The notes under the pieces: model-generated
Seen by the model: the letters and a program-made list of their open reading frames with translations, nothing else
What the model was told of the DNA's origin: nothing
Database searches by the model: none
In this document: positions 36,480 to 48,878 of the stretch, piece after piece
Layout: every line of letters begins with the position of its first letter
How positions within the stretch are numbered: position 1 is the stretch's first letter
Position numbers and translations under genes: made by a program
NCBI GenBank assembly: GCA_964006375.1
Contig: OZ023266.1
Coordinates: 13,135,565 to 13,199,564, forward strand
Direction of reading: 5' to 3'
Source: Tillus elongatus
Taxonomy: Eukaryota; Arthropoda; Insecta; Coleoptera; Cleridae
Length of the DNA: 64,000 nt

Positions 36480-37511
36480 TTAAAATTTCTATTTCTATTT
36501 ATACAATATCTCGAAAGTAAACAATGAATCGGGTGGATTCGGAAGGCGACCAGAAAGCCTGATAGTGTACACTGTTGTCAGATCAATATTACCAAGTGTC
36601 ATTTTAAATAAAGAAGGAAATTAAAGGGTGCACAAATGTTTTTCTAATAAATGACAATGTGACGTCATTTATACATACCCTAAAAGAAGGCAAAACCAAC
36701 CTTGCCATACATTGTGGTCATGTGAGCATATAAATGTAATAGTGTACAAGCACCAGACTGCTGTAATATACCTACCTATCGATAAGGAATGGCCATATAT
36801 ACTTCATCTTACTTTCAGAATTAAAATGGTTTTTAAATAAATGTAATATTAATACTGTTCTAATAAAACACCAGTGTATTTTATCTTGTTTCATTTTCCA
36901 TTAATCATATGGATAGTAAAAACTGAAGCTGCAAGTGTTAGAAGGTGCAAATTGCCAATTAATTTTTCCTATGATTGCAAAGCTAAAAACAGGCGTATGT
37001 GTGTTATTAAAACATAACTTGTTTTGCTTTCACTATAAAAATCATTAAAAAAATTATTTGACTAATTTAACCTATTTACTGGCAGTGGTATAAGATTAAA
37101 TAGAATTTATTTGGATTTGCTAAATAAAAATGAAATCAAATTTCCCGCGTGTGACTAAGATTCATCGCATCCGCCAGAGCCGCTGTAATATTGTTCAAAA
37201 CGTCAGCATTGGCGTTTCCCTTCTATATGGGGTGTTCTGTGGTTTTGACGCAATTTAAAATGTACACACATATACACGCTCGCGCACACACACACCGTAC
37301 ACACATATACAAGCACTCAAATCTTACTTATTACCAACATATAAAACTTTTTCAGGCCTTTTATACTAAAATTATATAATAACTTGAGCGAAACACACTA
37401 AGTAACAAATCACGTAAACGCCACAATAAGTAGCTAAGCTTTTCAGCACCTCCTAAAGGTTTCTCCTATTAATAAGCAGGTGCAGCTCTTATCGGTCTGT
37501 ATTCCCTATGT
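36480..37511. other. Non-coding, no gene seen
   Basis: About 1 kb, A+T-rich. An imperfect CA-rich patch lies at 37264-37316 (ACACACATATACACGC type). No exon continuing the THAP domain was recognised. Confidence 0.4.
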
Positions 37512-38692
<1,181 letters not shown>

Positions 38693-39011
38693 TCTGGATG
38701 CAGCAAGTGCGTTATGGTAGCGAATTTTGATCAAATGCTTCATATTTTAATAGCTCAATTTGCTATTAACCTATAAGGTTGACCAAGAAACGAGTTTTTG
38801 TGGGAACACTTTAAGTTTACTTTTGGAAATTTTTGTACATTTTCACACAATAAAGTTATTTTGTGAAACATGGCACATTGTTTTTACTATATAGGTTATA
38901 CTGGTAAGCAAACTTGATGCCTGCTTTCTTAAATAAAAAGAAAACAGACATATTTGCAATAAAGACATATTTAAGAAAATTCACTACCATAACGCACTTG
39001 CTGCATCCCGA
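38693..39011. mobile_element. Short TIR element, ACGCA-end family, copy 3
   Basis: About 319 bp. Left end TCTGGATGCAGCAAGTGCGT, right end ACGCACTTGCTGCATCCCGA, interior GGTTGACCAAGAAACGAG and TGTTTTTACTATATAGGTTA. It lies between the (TA)n-core repeat and the 3' end of LINE-B. Confidence 0.75.
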
Positions 39012-39239
39012 GTTTTTTAGTTCCTTCTTATATCTAACTGCCGAACTTGTTGTCCTTATCTCCCGAGGGACAGTGTTATATAATCTTGGGGCCAAATACT
39101 CATAGCTTCGCAGCCCCACTGTTTTCGATGCAAATGGGGTCGTGAAAGTTGTGTTTTTCTGCCGTGTACTGTAGTTGTGTGCGGCCCTCTTCAAAAGACC
39201 CCTGGACTTATGTTGCTGTGCATTCACTGCTAAGTAATA
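39012..39239 (-). mobile_element. LINE-B 3' coding piece
   Basis: On the minus strand: LLKRAAHNYSTRQKNTTFTT and YLAPRLYNTVPREIRTTSSA, a C-terminal motif typical of CR1/jockey-type RT proteins. The frame starts exactly where LINE-A copy 7 ends and continues the frame found at 40427-40740. Its end (KKELKN) runs into the terminus of the short TIR element. Confidence 0.75.
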
Positions 39240-40426
39240 AAGCTTTTTTTATATTTCAACAACACACCACAAGGGCTTACAGCCTAAATACTATCGTACC
39301 GTGGGTGGAAAGAGGTTACTTGTTAATTTTGGACTTGAAAATTTGGAGGTTCGGATGAGGAGAAAAAAACATGTGCCGGCAAGGAATTCCACAACTTGCA
39401 AGCCGTCGTAACAAAAGAGCAGGCATAACAAGATGTTCTATGTCTGGTGACCTGGACAGTAAAAGGGTGGTATATCTGTTGGGGGTAGCAGGTGGAGGAA
39501 CTATGGAAGAAAGCTCCTCTGAGCAGTGCCCGTGCAGATATCTATTAAAAAGAGAGAGAGGTCACCAACGGCACGTCGGTGGGCAAGTGATGACAGCCTT
39601 TGGGTGAGGGTAGGGTCACCGATGAGATGGAGTACAGGATAGAGAGTGTAGAAGCGGCACCCCAGATGTGGGAGCAGTATTCGAGGTTTTGCCTTATTTA
39701 TGAAGTATGTAAAGTATAGATATTAGCTGGTGAAAAGTATTTGCGAGCCCGGAAGAGGAAACCTAATTTCTTAGCAGCTCCTTCTGCAATTGATGTAACA
39801 TGTTGGTGCCAATTGAGATTTCGATCCACAGAAACGCCAACAAGTGAAAGGGACTCATTATTTTGAATAACTTTGTTGTTCATGGTTAATGGGTCAAGCG
39901 CTGGTGTATCTCTTATGAGAAAGAAAGCAAGACTGAGATTTGGTGGAGTTGAATTGTACAAGATTTCTACTTACCCAGTGTAATATTTTTTGGAGATCCA
40001 CAGAGACAGAACCCTCCATGAGTCTGCGATTCTCACCTAATTGGGCTAAAGAGACAGGCTTAGTATATTGTATATTTGAGTGGAGGGTGCTTTCGTCCGC
40101 GTAACTGTGAACTGGGTTGGATGTGCTAGAGAGGAGGTCATTAATGTGGAGAAGAAACAAAGTAGGGGCTAAATCTGAACCTTGAGGGAGTCCTGCATTA
40201 ATTGGATACACTTTGGAGAAATGGCCATCCACGACAACAGAAATGCTCCGGTTAGAGAGGAAATTTGCTGTCCAGGTACAGAGTTTTAGTGGTAGGCCAT
40301 AGGCCGGAAGTTTATTAAGCAGTGCTGGGTGCCAGACTTGGTCGAATGCTTTGGATATGTCTAGAGCGACAATCTGGGATTCACCGTGTAGTACCATAGA
40401 CTTGTTCCAAGAATGGGTGTCAAGCT
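39240..40426 (-). mobile_element. LINE-A copy 7, inserted in LINE-B with 5-bp TSD
   Basis: Minus strand, 5'-truncated in the THSWNKSM region. AAGCT occurs at both edges (39240-39244 and 40422-40426). Removing the element and one AAGCT rejoins the LINE-B reading frame (DLRQL to YYLAVN). It contains ALDISKAFDQVWHPALLNKL, PQGSDLAPTLFLLHINDLLS, HSYADESTLHSN (YADD changed to YADE) and the C-terminal tail with small deletions. The A-rich 3' tail is at 39245-39252. Confidence 0.92.
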
Positions 40427-40745
40427 GCCTAAGATCTAACAGTTCCGATTCGGCGTAGAGCCTTTCACTGATTGAGGTAAGTGTTTTTGCTTTGTAGCAT
40501 GATTCTAAGAAACCTTTTTTGCATAATCTCGATTTTTTTAGATGAGTATTTAATATGCCACCCCAAGCGAGGACACTTACAATTGAGTAATAAACTATCT
40601 TTATTTCTCGGATTGTTAGATGTGAACCTAAGTTCATAAATTTATTTAATATTTTTCTTTCTATCGTATATACTTTATCACATACAAAAATTAAACTTTC
40701 TAGGGTTATATAAAAATGAATTATAGAAATTTGAAACATTTAATA
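40427..40745 (-). mobile_element. LINE-B 5' piece, RT thumb region
   Basis: Minus-strand frame with LTIREIKIVYYSIVSVLAWGG, SRLCKKGFLESCYKAK and YAESELLDLRQL, resembling the thumb/C-terminal domain of CR1/jockey-type RTs. It is cut by LINE-A copy 7 after DLRQL. Its outer edge at about 40745 meets an ACGCA-family right terminus. Confidence 0.7.
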
Positions 40746-40781
40746 GAAATTCGCTGTCATAACGCACTTTCTGCGCCATGA
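40746..40781 (-). repeat. ACGCA-family right terminus
   Basis: AGAAATTCGCTGTCATAACG, then CACTTTCTGCGCC, a diverged single terminus at the edge of LINE-B. Confidence 0.6.
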
Positions 40782-41779
40782 TATTTTTTTATTTTTATTT
40801 TATAATTTTTTTGGTGCCACTTGCGCCTAGAGACCCCTCAAGGCTTAAACAACAGACTGAAATGTATATAGATTTATTTATTTTTTGTTAAAAAGTACAA
40901 GAAATTTTAATCAAAAGTGTCTTAAAGAAAATAGCGATAATTTTAAGTAACTGAATAAATTTATTATCCCTACTTCGCAACAGAAGATTAGGTGAATGAT
41001 TTTAATATTTGGCATGAAACTTACTAAAAAATTTAAAATTTAAACATTACTTAATATCAAGTTGAGTCAAGGAAGCAGTTTTTTAATATAAATTTTTGAT
41101 TTAAAAAATATGGCCAACTTGAGGATCGAACTCATATTAACTTTGTATAATTTGGAGATATTTTGTAGAGTTCGACTCCACTTTCTAATACCTAATGTAA
41201 AAATGAAGTCGAAAAAGAGTGAACCCTGAACTTGGCCATCTGTCTGGTTTTTGTGGGAAACAAATAGCTCTTAATAACTTTCAGTTAGAGAACGCATCTG
41301 CCAAGTCAAACCCGGAAACTTTGAGATCGATTGAAGCGCTCCCAAAGTTTCTCCCGCTTTAACTCTCGCATATGATATATAAATAACAATATACCTCCAA
41401 GGAATGGAGGAAGTCGGGGATATTACCACATTGAGTTACAAACGTGGAAGACTATTGATTTCAAAGTTATTCCATAACTAAATTTACAAACGGAAATATC
41501 AGCCAGCTACCATACATAGGGGTTTTGAAACAAGTAATGTAATACTGTATTTTGAGTAAACCCGAATTCTTGCAAGACGTAAAAAAATTTATAAGCATAT
41601 TGAACTATCGAAAATGTATACAGAGTATTCTTTGTTAAAAGCGTGTTTAAAGAAACGGAAAAGGAAGCATATTATCTCATAAAAATAATATACATTACTA
41701 ATTTACTTTAAAAAGTGTATCAAAGGTCACACTATGATTCACAGTAACTATAACATAGGACAACATAGGAAATTATTTT

Positions 41780-41782
<3 letters not shown>
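40782..41782. other. Non-coding, no gene seen
   Basis: About 1 kb. GGTGCCACTTGCGCCTAGAG, then ACCCCTCAAGGCTT at 40813-40846 resembles 50599-50635. Nothing else recognised. Confidence 0.4.

Positions 41783-41835
<53 letters not shown>
41783..41835. repeat. (TA)n microsatellite at mariner-type element edge
   Basis: About 53 bp of TA repeat directly outside the left terminal repeat at 41836; a TA-targeting transposon inserted in, or later expanded from, this site. Confidence 0.95.
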
Positions 41836-41840
<5 letters not shown>

Positions 41841-43717
41841 GGCGCATTGTAAACGAAACAGACAGATTTGCGTCCAGCTGAAACTCGTCAATTTTAATAT
41901 TGAGAGGGACATGTTTTGACATATAACTCAACTTTGTCATATCATCCCCTTAAGGGTGGTGATAACAACCCTTATATTTTAAATAGGGAACATGGGTTGA
42001 GTGTTACATCATTTGAAAGCTCTTTCTTTTCTGAATTCAGCACACTAATTTTTTTGGAAGTTTTATCAACTCGTTTAAAAATTAGTCACAGTTGCAAGAA
42101 CGTACTTCATTCATTGTGATAAGAAATGCAGTAATTAGTTAATTTTTTGTTTAAAAAAACTAAAAAACAAAACCAAACGTTCAAAAATGTTTATTCAGTT
42201 AAGTGAGCGTTCAAATTGTTGACCACCAACTTCCATACAAAAGTACAAATTTTGTTCAAAACGAGCTCTGACATTCTGGAGCATTTGTGGAGTTATTAGA
42301 CGGCATTCTTCAACAATGCGTCGTTGTAATTCTACCAGAGACTCCGGTTCTGTTGCGGAAATTCGACTCTTTAAATGGCCCCAAGTCTAAAGGAGATAAA
42401 TCCGGTGATCTAGGGGGCCACTCAATAGCACCTCCACGCCCAATCCATTGCTCTGGAAACTCTCTGTTAAAAAACTCCCGAACACGTTGTGAAAAATGCG
42501 GAGGAGCTCCATATTGTTGAAACACTAATTGATTTTCTTGATAGCGATGATCATTTTCAACAATCTCAATTAGTAGAGGGTAAACGATATTGTCTAGTAA
42601 CTACAAATACGTTTCGCCACTCAAATTGCCATCAAGAAAAATTGGTCCGATTAAACGGTCTCCAAAAATGCCAGTCCAGACATTCAATTTCTGTGGAGTT
42701 TGAGTGTGGACTTCGTGAAAATGTCTTGGATTATTATCTACCCAATAACGAGAGTTATGACGATTGACTGTAGAGTTTAATAAAAACGTACACTCGTCTG
42801 AAAACAGATATTGAACAGAAAGTTCCCGTTATCAGCTATTCGTGCAGTCATAACTTCATAAAACTCCAGTCGCCGGTCAAAATCATCTTAATTCAGTTGT
42901 TGTACAAGATGAATTTTCGGGTAAATTTTATGATGCTTCAATATTCACTGAATAATTCTTCTTTTGATGTTTGAAACAGTGGCCAATTTTCTCGTGCTCA
43001 AAAATGGGTCTGCAGCAATTTGTCCTAAAACTTCTTCAACCTCAGTAGTCTCATTTCTAACCAGAAATTCACGTTCAGGGTCCAGTTTTTTGTTGGCTAT
43101 TGAACCACTTTGTCGAAACTTTGCAACTAACTCCAAAATGTATTTTATGTTAAAATGTCTGTTCGGATGTCGTTCATTAAACAAATTTGCGGTACGGTTG
43201 GCACAGTCATCGTTTTTGAAAAAAAGAGTGATTATTTCAACTCTTTTTTTCTACAGGATACACCATTGGGAAATTAATTTTCGGTAGTACTATCAAGTAT
43301 CAAACCGACCGATAAACTGAAATAATAAACCGCATTTCTCTCATTCCGATAAGAAATGTTCTGATAGTCAATTTTTTGTTTACAAAGCAACAAAACATTG
43401 ACTATCAGCACATTTCTTATCGGAATGAGTAAAATGCATTTTTGCATCTTCAACTGTGAATAATTTTTTAACGAGTTGATAAAACTTCCAAAAAAATTAG
43501 TGTGCCGAATTCAGAACAGAAAGAGCTTTCAAATGATGTAACACTCGACCCATGTTCCCTATTTAAAATATAAGTGTTATTATTACCACCCTTAAGGGGT
43601 TGATGTGGCAAAGTGGAGTTTTATGTCAAAAAATGTCCCCCTCAATATTAAAATTGACGTGTTTCAGCGTTTCTTAACAACAAAAAAAATCTCTGGACGC
43701 AAATCGGTGTGTTTTGT
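41836..43717 (-). mobile_element. Mariner-type transposon with about 350-bp inverted ends
   Basis: Left end GGTGGCGCATTGTAAACGAA then ACAGACAGATTTGCGTCCAG, inverted at about 43330-43717 (right end cut about 15 bp short). The minus-strand transposase (about 43260-42180) has NLFNERHPNRHFNIKYILEL, LVAKFRQSGSIANKK, LFSDECTFLLNSTVNRHNSR, QKLNVWTGIFGDRLIGPIFL, FQQYGAPPHFSQRV, FPEQWIGRGGAIEWPPRSPD and a C-terminal EECRLIT-like part. The first catalytic Asp (FSDE) and the Asp of SPDL remain. The middle one (QQDG) is Tyr, and stops are present, so it is inactive. A deletion derivative is at 61977-62982. Confidence 0.85.
42180..43260 (-). pseudogene. Mariner-type transposase, inactive
   Basis: Open pieces at 43184-42945 (N-terminal HTH region) and 42525-42310 (third catalytic region) with the central part readable between them. 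TGG/TAG-type stops occur (one after SGETYL near 42600) and the start codon is not identifiable. The middle catalytic Asp is Tyr (GAT to TAT). Related motif order occurs in the remnants at 709-2342 and 43718-44231. Confidence 0.8.
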
Positions 43718-44231
43718 TGGTGGTGATCGTCAGCGATCGTTGGAAGAAGTTTGCACTTTATATAATACTGTTCTTTCGGATAGGCAAATTAGTAAAAGTA
43801 CGGTGCATCGGGTTGTTAAAAAGTATGAGGAATTTCGCCAAGTAGGGGATTTGTCAAGAAGTGGAGGTCCAATAACAGCATCTGGCGAAGACACAAGGTT
43901 GAATGTTTTATTATCAGTCTAAGAAAATCCTCATGTATCTACAACAGAATTGAGTCAAATTCATGACATATCCCAAAAGTCTCCTCACAAAATTCTGTAG
44001 TCTGAAGAAATTAAACCCTTTAAAATTCATGTGGTTCATGACTTGATCGAGGATGACCTAGATCGCAGACTGAATTTTTCTGTAAATAATGACAAAACTT
44101 ATTCAAGCTTGGCTTGTGAATGAAATAGTTTTTTCAGATAAAGCAGTGTTTCATTTGAATGGTACGGTTAACAGGTACAATTGTCGTTTCTGGTTAACAA
44201 AGAACACTCATTGGATGGAGGAAGTCCATAC
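43718..44231 (+). pseudogene. Second mariner-like transposase fragment, N-terminal half
   Basis: Plus strand. GDRQRSLEEVCTLYNTVLSD, QISKSTVHRVVKKYEEFRQV, SRSGGPITASGEDTRLNVLL, ENPHVSTTELSQIHDISQKS, KPFKIHVVHDLIEDDLDRRL and VFSDKAVFHLNGTVNRYNCR are recognisable, with stops at 43920, near 44000 and a frameshift near 44095. The first catalytic Asp (FSDK) is present. It is joined at 43718 to the truncated end of the previous element and at 44231 to LINE-A copy 8. The frame starting at 43605 runs across the first junction and is a chimera. Confidence 0.78.
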
Positions 44232-46200
44232 GTAGTAGGATACCGAGTGTAGAAGCGACAGCGGCACCCCAGATATGAGAACAGTATTTGAGGTTTGGCC
44301 TTATTTGTAAAGTATGTAAAGTATAGAGATTAGCTGGTGAAAAGTATTTGCGAGCCCGGAACAGAAAACCTAATTTCTTAGCAGCCGCTCCCGCAATTGA
44401 TGTAACATGTTGGTGCCAATTGAGATTTCGATCCACAGAAATGGACCCATTACTTTGAATAAATTGGTTGTTCATTGTGATGGGTCTAGGGCTGGTGTAT
44501 CTCTTATGAGATACAAAGCAAGACTGAGATTTGGTGGTTGAATTGTACAAGATTTATACTTCCTCAGTGTGATATTTTTTGGGGATCCACAGAGACAGAA
44601 TCCTCCATGAACCTGCTTATCTAATTGGGCTAAAGAGACAGGCTTAGAATATTGTATATTTGAGTCTAGGGTGCTGTCATCCGCGTAACTGTGAACTGGG
44701 TTACATGTGCTAGAAAGGAGGTTGTTGGTGTGGAAAAGAAACAAAGTATGGACTAAAGCTGAACCTTGAGGGACTCCTGCATTAATTGGATACAGTTTAG
44801 AGGAATGGCCATCCACGACAACAGAAATGTTCCGGATGGAGAGGAAATTTGCTGTCCACGTACAGAGTTTTGCTGGTAGGCTATAGGCCGGTAGTTTATT
44901 AAGCAGCTCTGCGTGCCAGACCTGGTCGAATGCTTTGGATATGTCTAGAGCGACAATCTGGGATTCACCGTGTAGTTCCATAGACTTGTTCTAAGAATGA
45001 GTGACAAAGGAAAGGAGGTCAGCAGTTGATCTGCACTGACGGAATTCATACTGCATGTCGTGGATTAGACTGTGTTTTTCAAGAAATTTTAGTAATTTGG
45101 TGTTTATACACTTTTCCATCACTTTAGAGATGACTGAAAAGAGAGAAATAGGCATGTAGTTGCTAGGAAGCGCTCTCGATCCTTTCTTGGGGACGGGTTG
45201 TACTCGAGCAGTTTTCCAGTTACTAGGGAATATGCCTCTATTGTAAGATGTCTGAAACAGACGAGTCAGGACAGGAGCAAGTTCTGGTGCGCATTTTTTG
45301 AGAACAATTGCTGGGATATCGTCAAGGCCAGAGGCTTTCCTGGTATTTAGAGAAGATAGCATCTTCCGTAATTTTCTAGTTTTGAAGATAATATCGGTCA
45401 TTTTATGCGCGACATTGGGGACTGTTGGTGGTTGAACATTTGGAGGTGAGTTGAGAGTAGAATTGCCGGCGAACAACGAGGCAAAAAGTTCAGCCTTCCC
45501 CAGGGCGGTAAAAACAATTTCATCCCCTGAAACAAGTGGTGGGAACGTGCTCTTTCAGAAACTATTCCCACTAGATTTAGCAAGAGTCCAGAAGAGTTTG
45601 CTGCCGTTGGAGCTTGAGAGGGCTTTGTTTTTTGATGTGGTTATTAAACGAGTTGCGTCTTTAAATGCTTGACGGTTTTCTTGACTGTGATTGTGTAGAC
45701 GAGTTTTGTGAGCTTTAGCGTTTTAAAATGTGGCCTTGTCACAGGATTAAGAGAAACAGGGCTTTTGAGTGGCTAAAGAGGTTTTCTGTGGAATAAATAA
45801 TTCCATGCCAGCTTGGATGATTTCTGTGACGTTTTGTGAGATATCAGGGGGGCAGGATGAGAGAAGCAGACAAACGCCCATGCAAATGAGGAAAAGTAAT
45901 CCCGCATTTCGTCCCAGTTCGCGGAGTTGTAGTGCCAAACGATAAGTGGGTGTGATGACTGTGTGACCTCGGGTTGCATTGCGCAGGAAGCAGTGACCAT
46001 GCCCTGGTCTGAGCGACCAAGGGGGGCGGTGACTGATGTATTATAGCATTCAGGTTTTGTAGTAAGAAGGAGATCCAAGGGATTTTAGCTGTGTGTTGGG
46101 ATACAAGGAAAGTAAGGAGGTTGCTGAACCATATTGGCTAATGAATTGCTGACAGCGAAGTCCTCCGCTGCTTTCCTTTGTGGATTGGTTCTTGAAGATT
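44232..46200 (-). mobile_element. LINE-A copy 8, longest, with endonuclease end
   Basis: Minus strand. 5' to 3': RTNPQRKAAEDFAVSNSLAN near 46195-46140, then NPLDLLLTTKPECYNTSVTA and LGRSDQGMVTASC near 46080-45985, the close of the AP-endonuclease domain (the SDH motif is SDQ here). A linker follows (NVTEIIQAGMELFIPQKTSL, NSTLNSPPNVQPPTVPNVAH), then RT: SSLNTRKASGLDDIPAIVLK, LDISKAFDQVWHAELLNKLP, AGVPQGSALVHTLFLFHTNN, HSYADDSTLDSN. The 3' tail is lost at 44232. Frameshifts divide it into frames 45476-44991, 44981-44472 and 44550-44194. Confidence 0.88.
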
Positions 46201-48148
46201 TTAGTTTTTGAAGTCTTTGTAAGTCCAGTAAACGTGCCGAGTCGTTGTTCCAGCGTGTCAAAATATTCAAAGCAGTAACCAAATCGATAGTCCAAAAACA
46301 CAAGCCAAGTACACATAATCCAAAACACAGTAGCGAACATGAGGGAATACGATAAACGACTCGCGGTAGAGAAAAGGTAACGTCAATCTGACAGATACAT
46401 AGACTTCGCTTTTATCACTTTTACTTTTTCTCTTATCAATACTACCTGTCCTTTCCTGAGATAAATTTAAAATGTAATTATTTTTAAAATTCCAACCAAA
46501 TATCTATTCTACGTTCTTTCGCTGAATAATCAAAATTATTTTTCATATCAATTGCAAAAATGACGAAAAAGTTGTTTTAATTGCATGAGCTATCTTACAG
46601 TGATTTTGACTCTACCATCTTTCACCTCCGTTTACGGGGAAAAGTAAGGTGCTATTTTTTGAATCATTTGAAGAGCTAAAGCATTCCTAAAGGTTTTAAA
46701 ATGATTTACAGGTATTTTATTTTTCAATTTGAAATCAAGTGTAAATTCCTTTAAAAGAACCAAACTTGTGATCAAATTGTGAGCTACTAAGTGTTAGAAT
46801 TTGGGTTTGTTGTATTTTTTTGGAGGCAAATAAACATTCTGACAACAATACTGACAAATAAAAAGTTAAAAAGACAGCACTTAGAAAAAGTTTAAAACAA
46901 AACCATGAACAATGTAACAAAATAGGAAAAAAAGGGAGAATCATATATCGAAAACTACAAAGAATCGCATAACATACATGGATACAATTATACTGACAAA
47001 GAAAAACTTAAAAAGACACCACTCAGAAAAACTCCAAGGCAAAACCGTGAACAATTTAACAAAATATGAGAAAAAAAGGAAAAAAAGAGACAAAATCATG
47101 TATCGAAAAATACAAAGAATCGCATAACATACATAGGGGTTAAATCGATAGGTATTAGTATGCCCTAATCCCAGATCCTCGCTGGTTCACCCTTCGTGGG
47201 CACCCTGTATATAAAAGGTGTGTTTTTAAAGCGTGGATCTGCAAAATATTTTCATGCATATAAGAGAATGTAAACAAGCGTAGAAAATACTTTTATGCAG
47301 TAATTAAATCTGATACTCACTTAGAGACAAGATCACTGTCAGTAGACAGTTTAAATACGTGTAAACAAATAGAAGAGTGAAAGGTCTCGACACGGCAGTT
47401 TAGTTAAATTGGTGGGCGGTTGAAAATAGCACTATCAATCAAATGCTAACAAATGGCGGAGGATTTTCTATATTGTGCTTATTTTAATCAATTAAATAAA
47501 TAGAGGCTTTGGAACGTTTTAACAGACACAATTCGTTTATGACGATCCAATCCTTTACATCCCGTGGATTTAGTAAGTTATTGGAAAAAATTCCACCCCA
47601 AACGTTGCCCTGAAATAATGCTGAAATCCTGGTTGTCTAATTTCATGCTGATCATGTAACGACCACATGTGCTTTATATATTATAACGACTTTTAACACC
47701 ATATCTACTAAAACATGCTTGATCAAACTACAAGTCGTGTGAAGGAAATGTGTTATTTTCTGCATGTTGTTGAAGTAAATACTTGCAAAATACTAGCCGT
47801 GGTTGATCATCTCTGTGGTGTAATATGCTTGTACATTGTCGGTTCCCGCCAGAATTGTATATAATATTTTTACTTTGTAGTTACTAGATAATTTAACCAG
47901 AGGCACCCCAGTCGTACATAACTACCAATATTGTACTAAAAACACCCTAAATTGTCTAACGGTGGCACCCCTGAGATTAAATTGTAACCGAAAGATGTGG
48001 GGGGTTGTCTCTGTCTATTTGTTTGTCGATCTCGAAGCGACCAGACCTTTCCGTCGGTGCATTGTATAGTCTCCTTTGTGTATATAATAAAGATAGTATT
48101 GTTAAGTTTAACTTTATCTGTTTTGAACTTCAACTAACCACTACATTA
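46201..48148. other. Stretch without recognisable gene; possible solo-LTR-like part
   Basis: 46201-46340 may extend LINE-A upstream. 46844-47133 is a tandem duplication. The 3' third, 47655-48148, begins TGTAACGACC and ends CTACATTACA (TGTAA/TTACA) with AATAAAG near 48087, as a solo LTR could, but no target duplication flanks it. Frames of 65-72 codons are not supported as genes. Confidence 0.35.
46844..47133 (+). repeat. Tandem duplication, period about 145 bp
   Basis: The block AATACTGACAAATAAAAAGT ... TACAAAGAATCGCATAACAT (46844-46978) is followed by a second copy (TATACTGACAAAGAAAAACT ... TACAAAGAATCGCATAACAT, 46990-47131) with scattered differences. Confidence 0.8.
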
Positions 48149-48245
48149 CAGTCCACTAGAAACCAACATACATAGTGAGATAAGAAAAAGAATACGTAAA
48201 GCCAAAGAAAAGTGGTACAGAGAAAAATGTGCGGAGATAGAAGAT

Positions 48246-48791
48246 TTGACAATGAAACACGATGATCTTAACCTCTATAAAAAAATTAGGGAGGTGGCTG
48301 GTATAAAAAGGCAAAACGGAAGCAATGTTTTGCTAGACAGAGATGGCAAAATAATCCCAAACACTTCAGGGAAGCTGGCAAGATGGAAGGAGTATATCCA
48401 GGAACTATTCGTCGATGACAGACAACAAGAAATGGTAGAAGAGGACACAGAAGGAGATTTGGGCCCAACAATAACAAAGGGAGAGGTAATGCACGCGGTA
48501 AAAATCGCGAAGGCTCCAGGACCCGACGAAATTCCAGCAGAAATCATTAAACTAATCACAGAAGATCAAATGGGCATATTGGTGGAACTATTTAACACAA
48601 TATACAACACAGAAATTATTCCCCGCGAATGGCTTAGATCGACCTTCGTTACATTACCAAAAAAGGTTAATGCAAAAGAATGTAGTGACCACCGAACCAT
48701 CAGTCTACTGAGTCACGCTCTAAAAATATTCCTAATGATAATACACCAGAGAATTTTTAGGAAATTAGAACAAGATATTAGCGAAACCTAA
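48246..48791 (+). pseudogene. RTE-like LINE: linker and RT fingers
   Basis: 182 codons to a TAA where related copies have Gln of QFGFR. Contains WKEYIQELFVDDRQ, APGPDEIPAEIIKL, EIIPREWLRSTFVTLPKK and SDHRTISLLSHALKIFLMII. The first ATG used here is internal: coding continues upstream to 48151 without a start. Confidence 0.82.
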
Positions 48792-48878
48792 TTTAGCTTC
48801 AGAAATGCAATGGGAACAAGAGAAGCCTTGTTTGCCTTCAATGTGTTGACTCAAAGATGCATGGACATCAATCAGCCG

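Noticed and set aside
43605..43922. Apparent 105-codon gene with a novel N-terminus
   Set aside because: It spans the joint between a mariner-type terminal repeat and a different mariner gene. The same N-terminal residues appear in the terminal repeat at 61862-62104, so they are not a protein domain.
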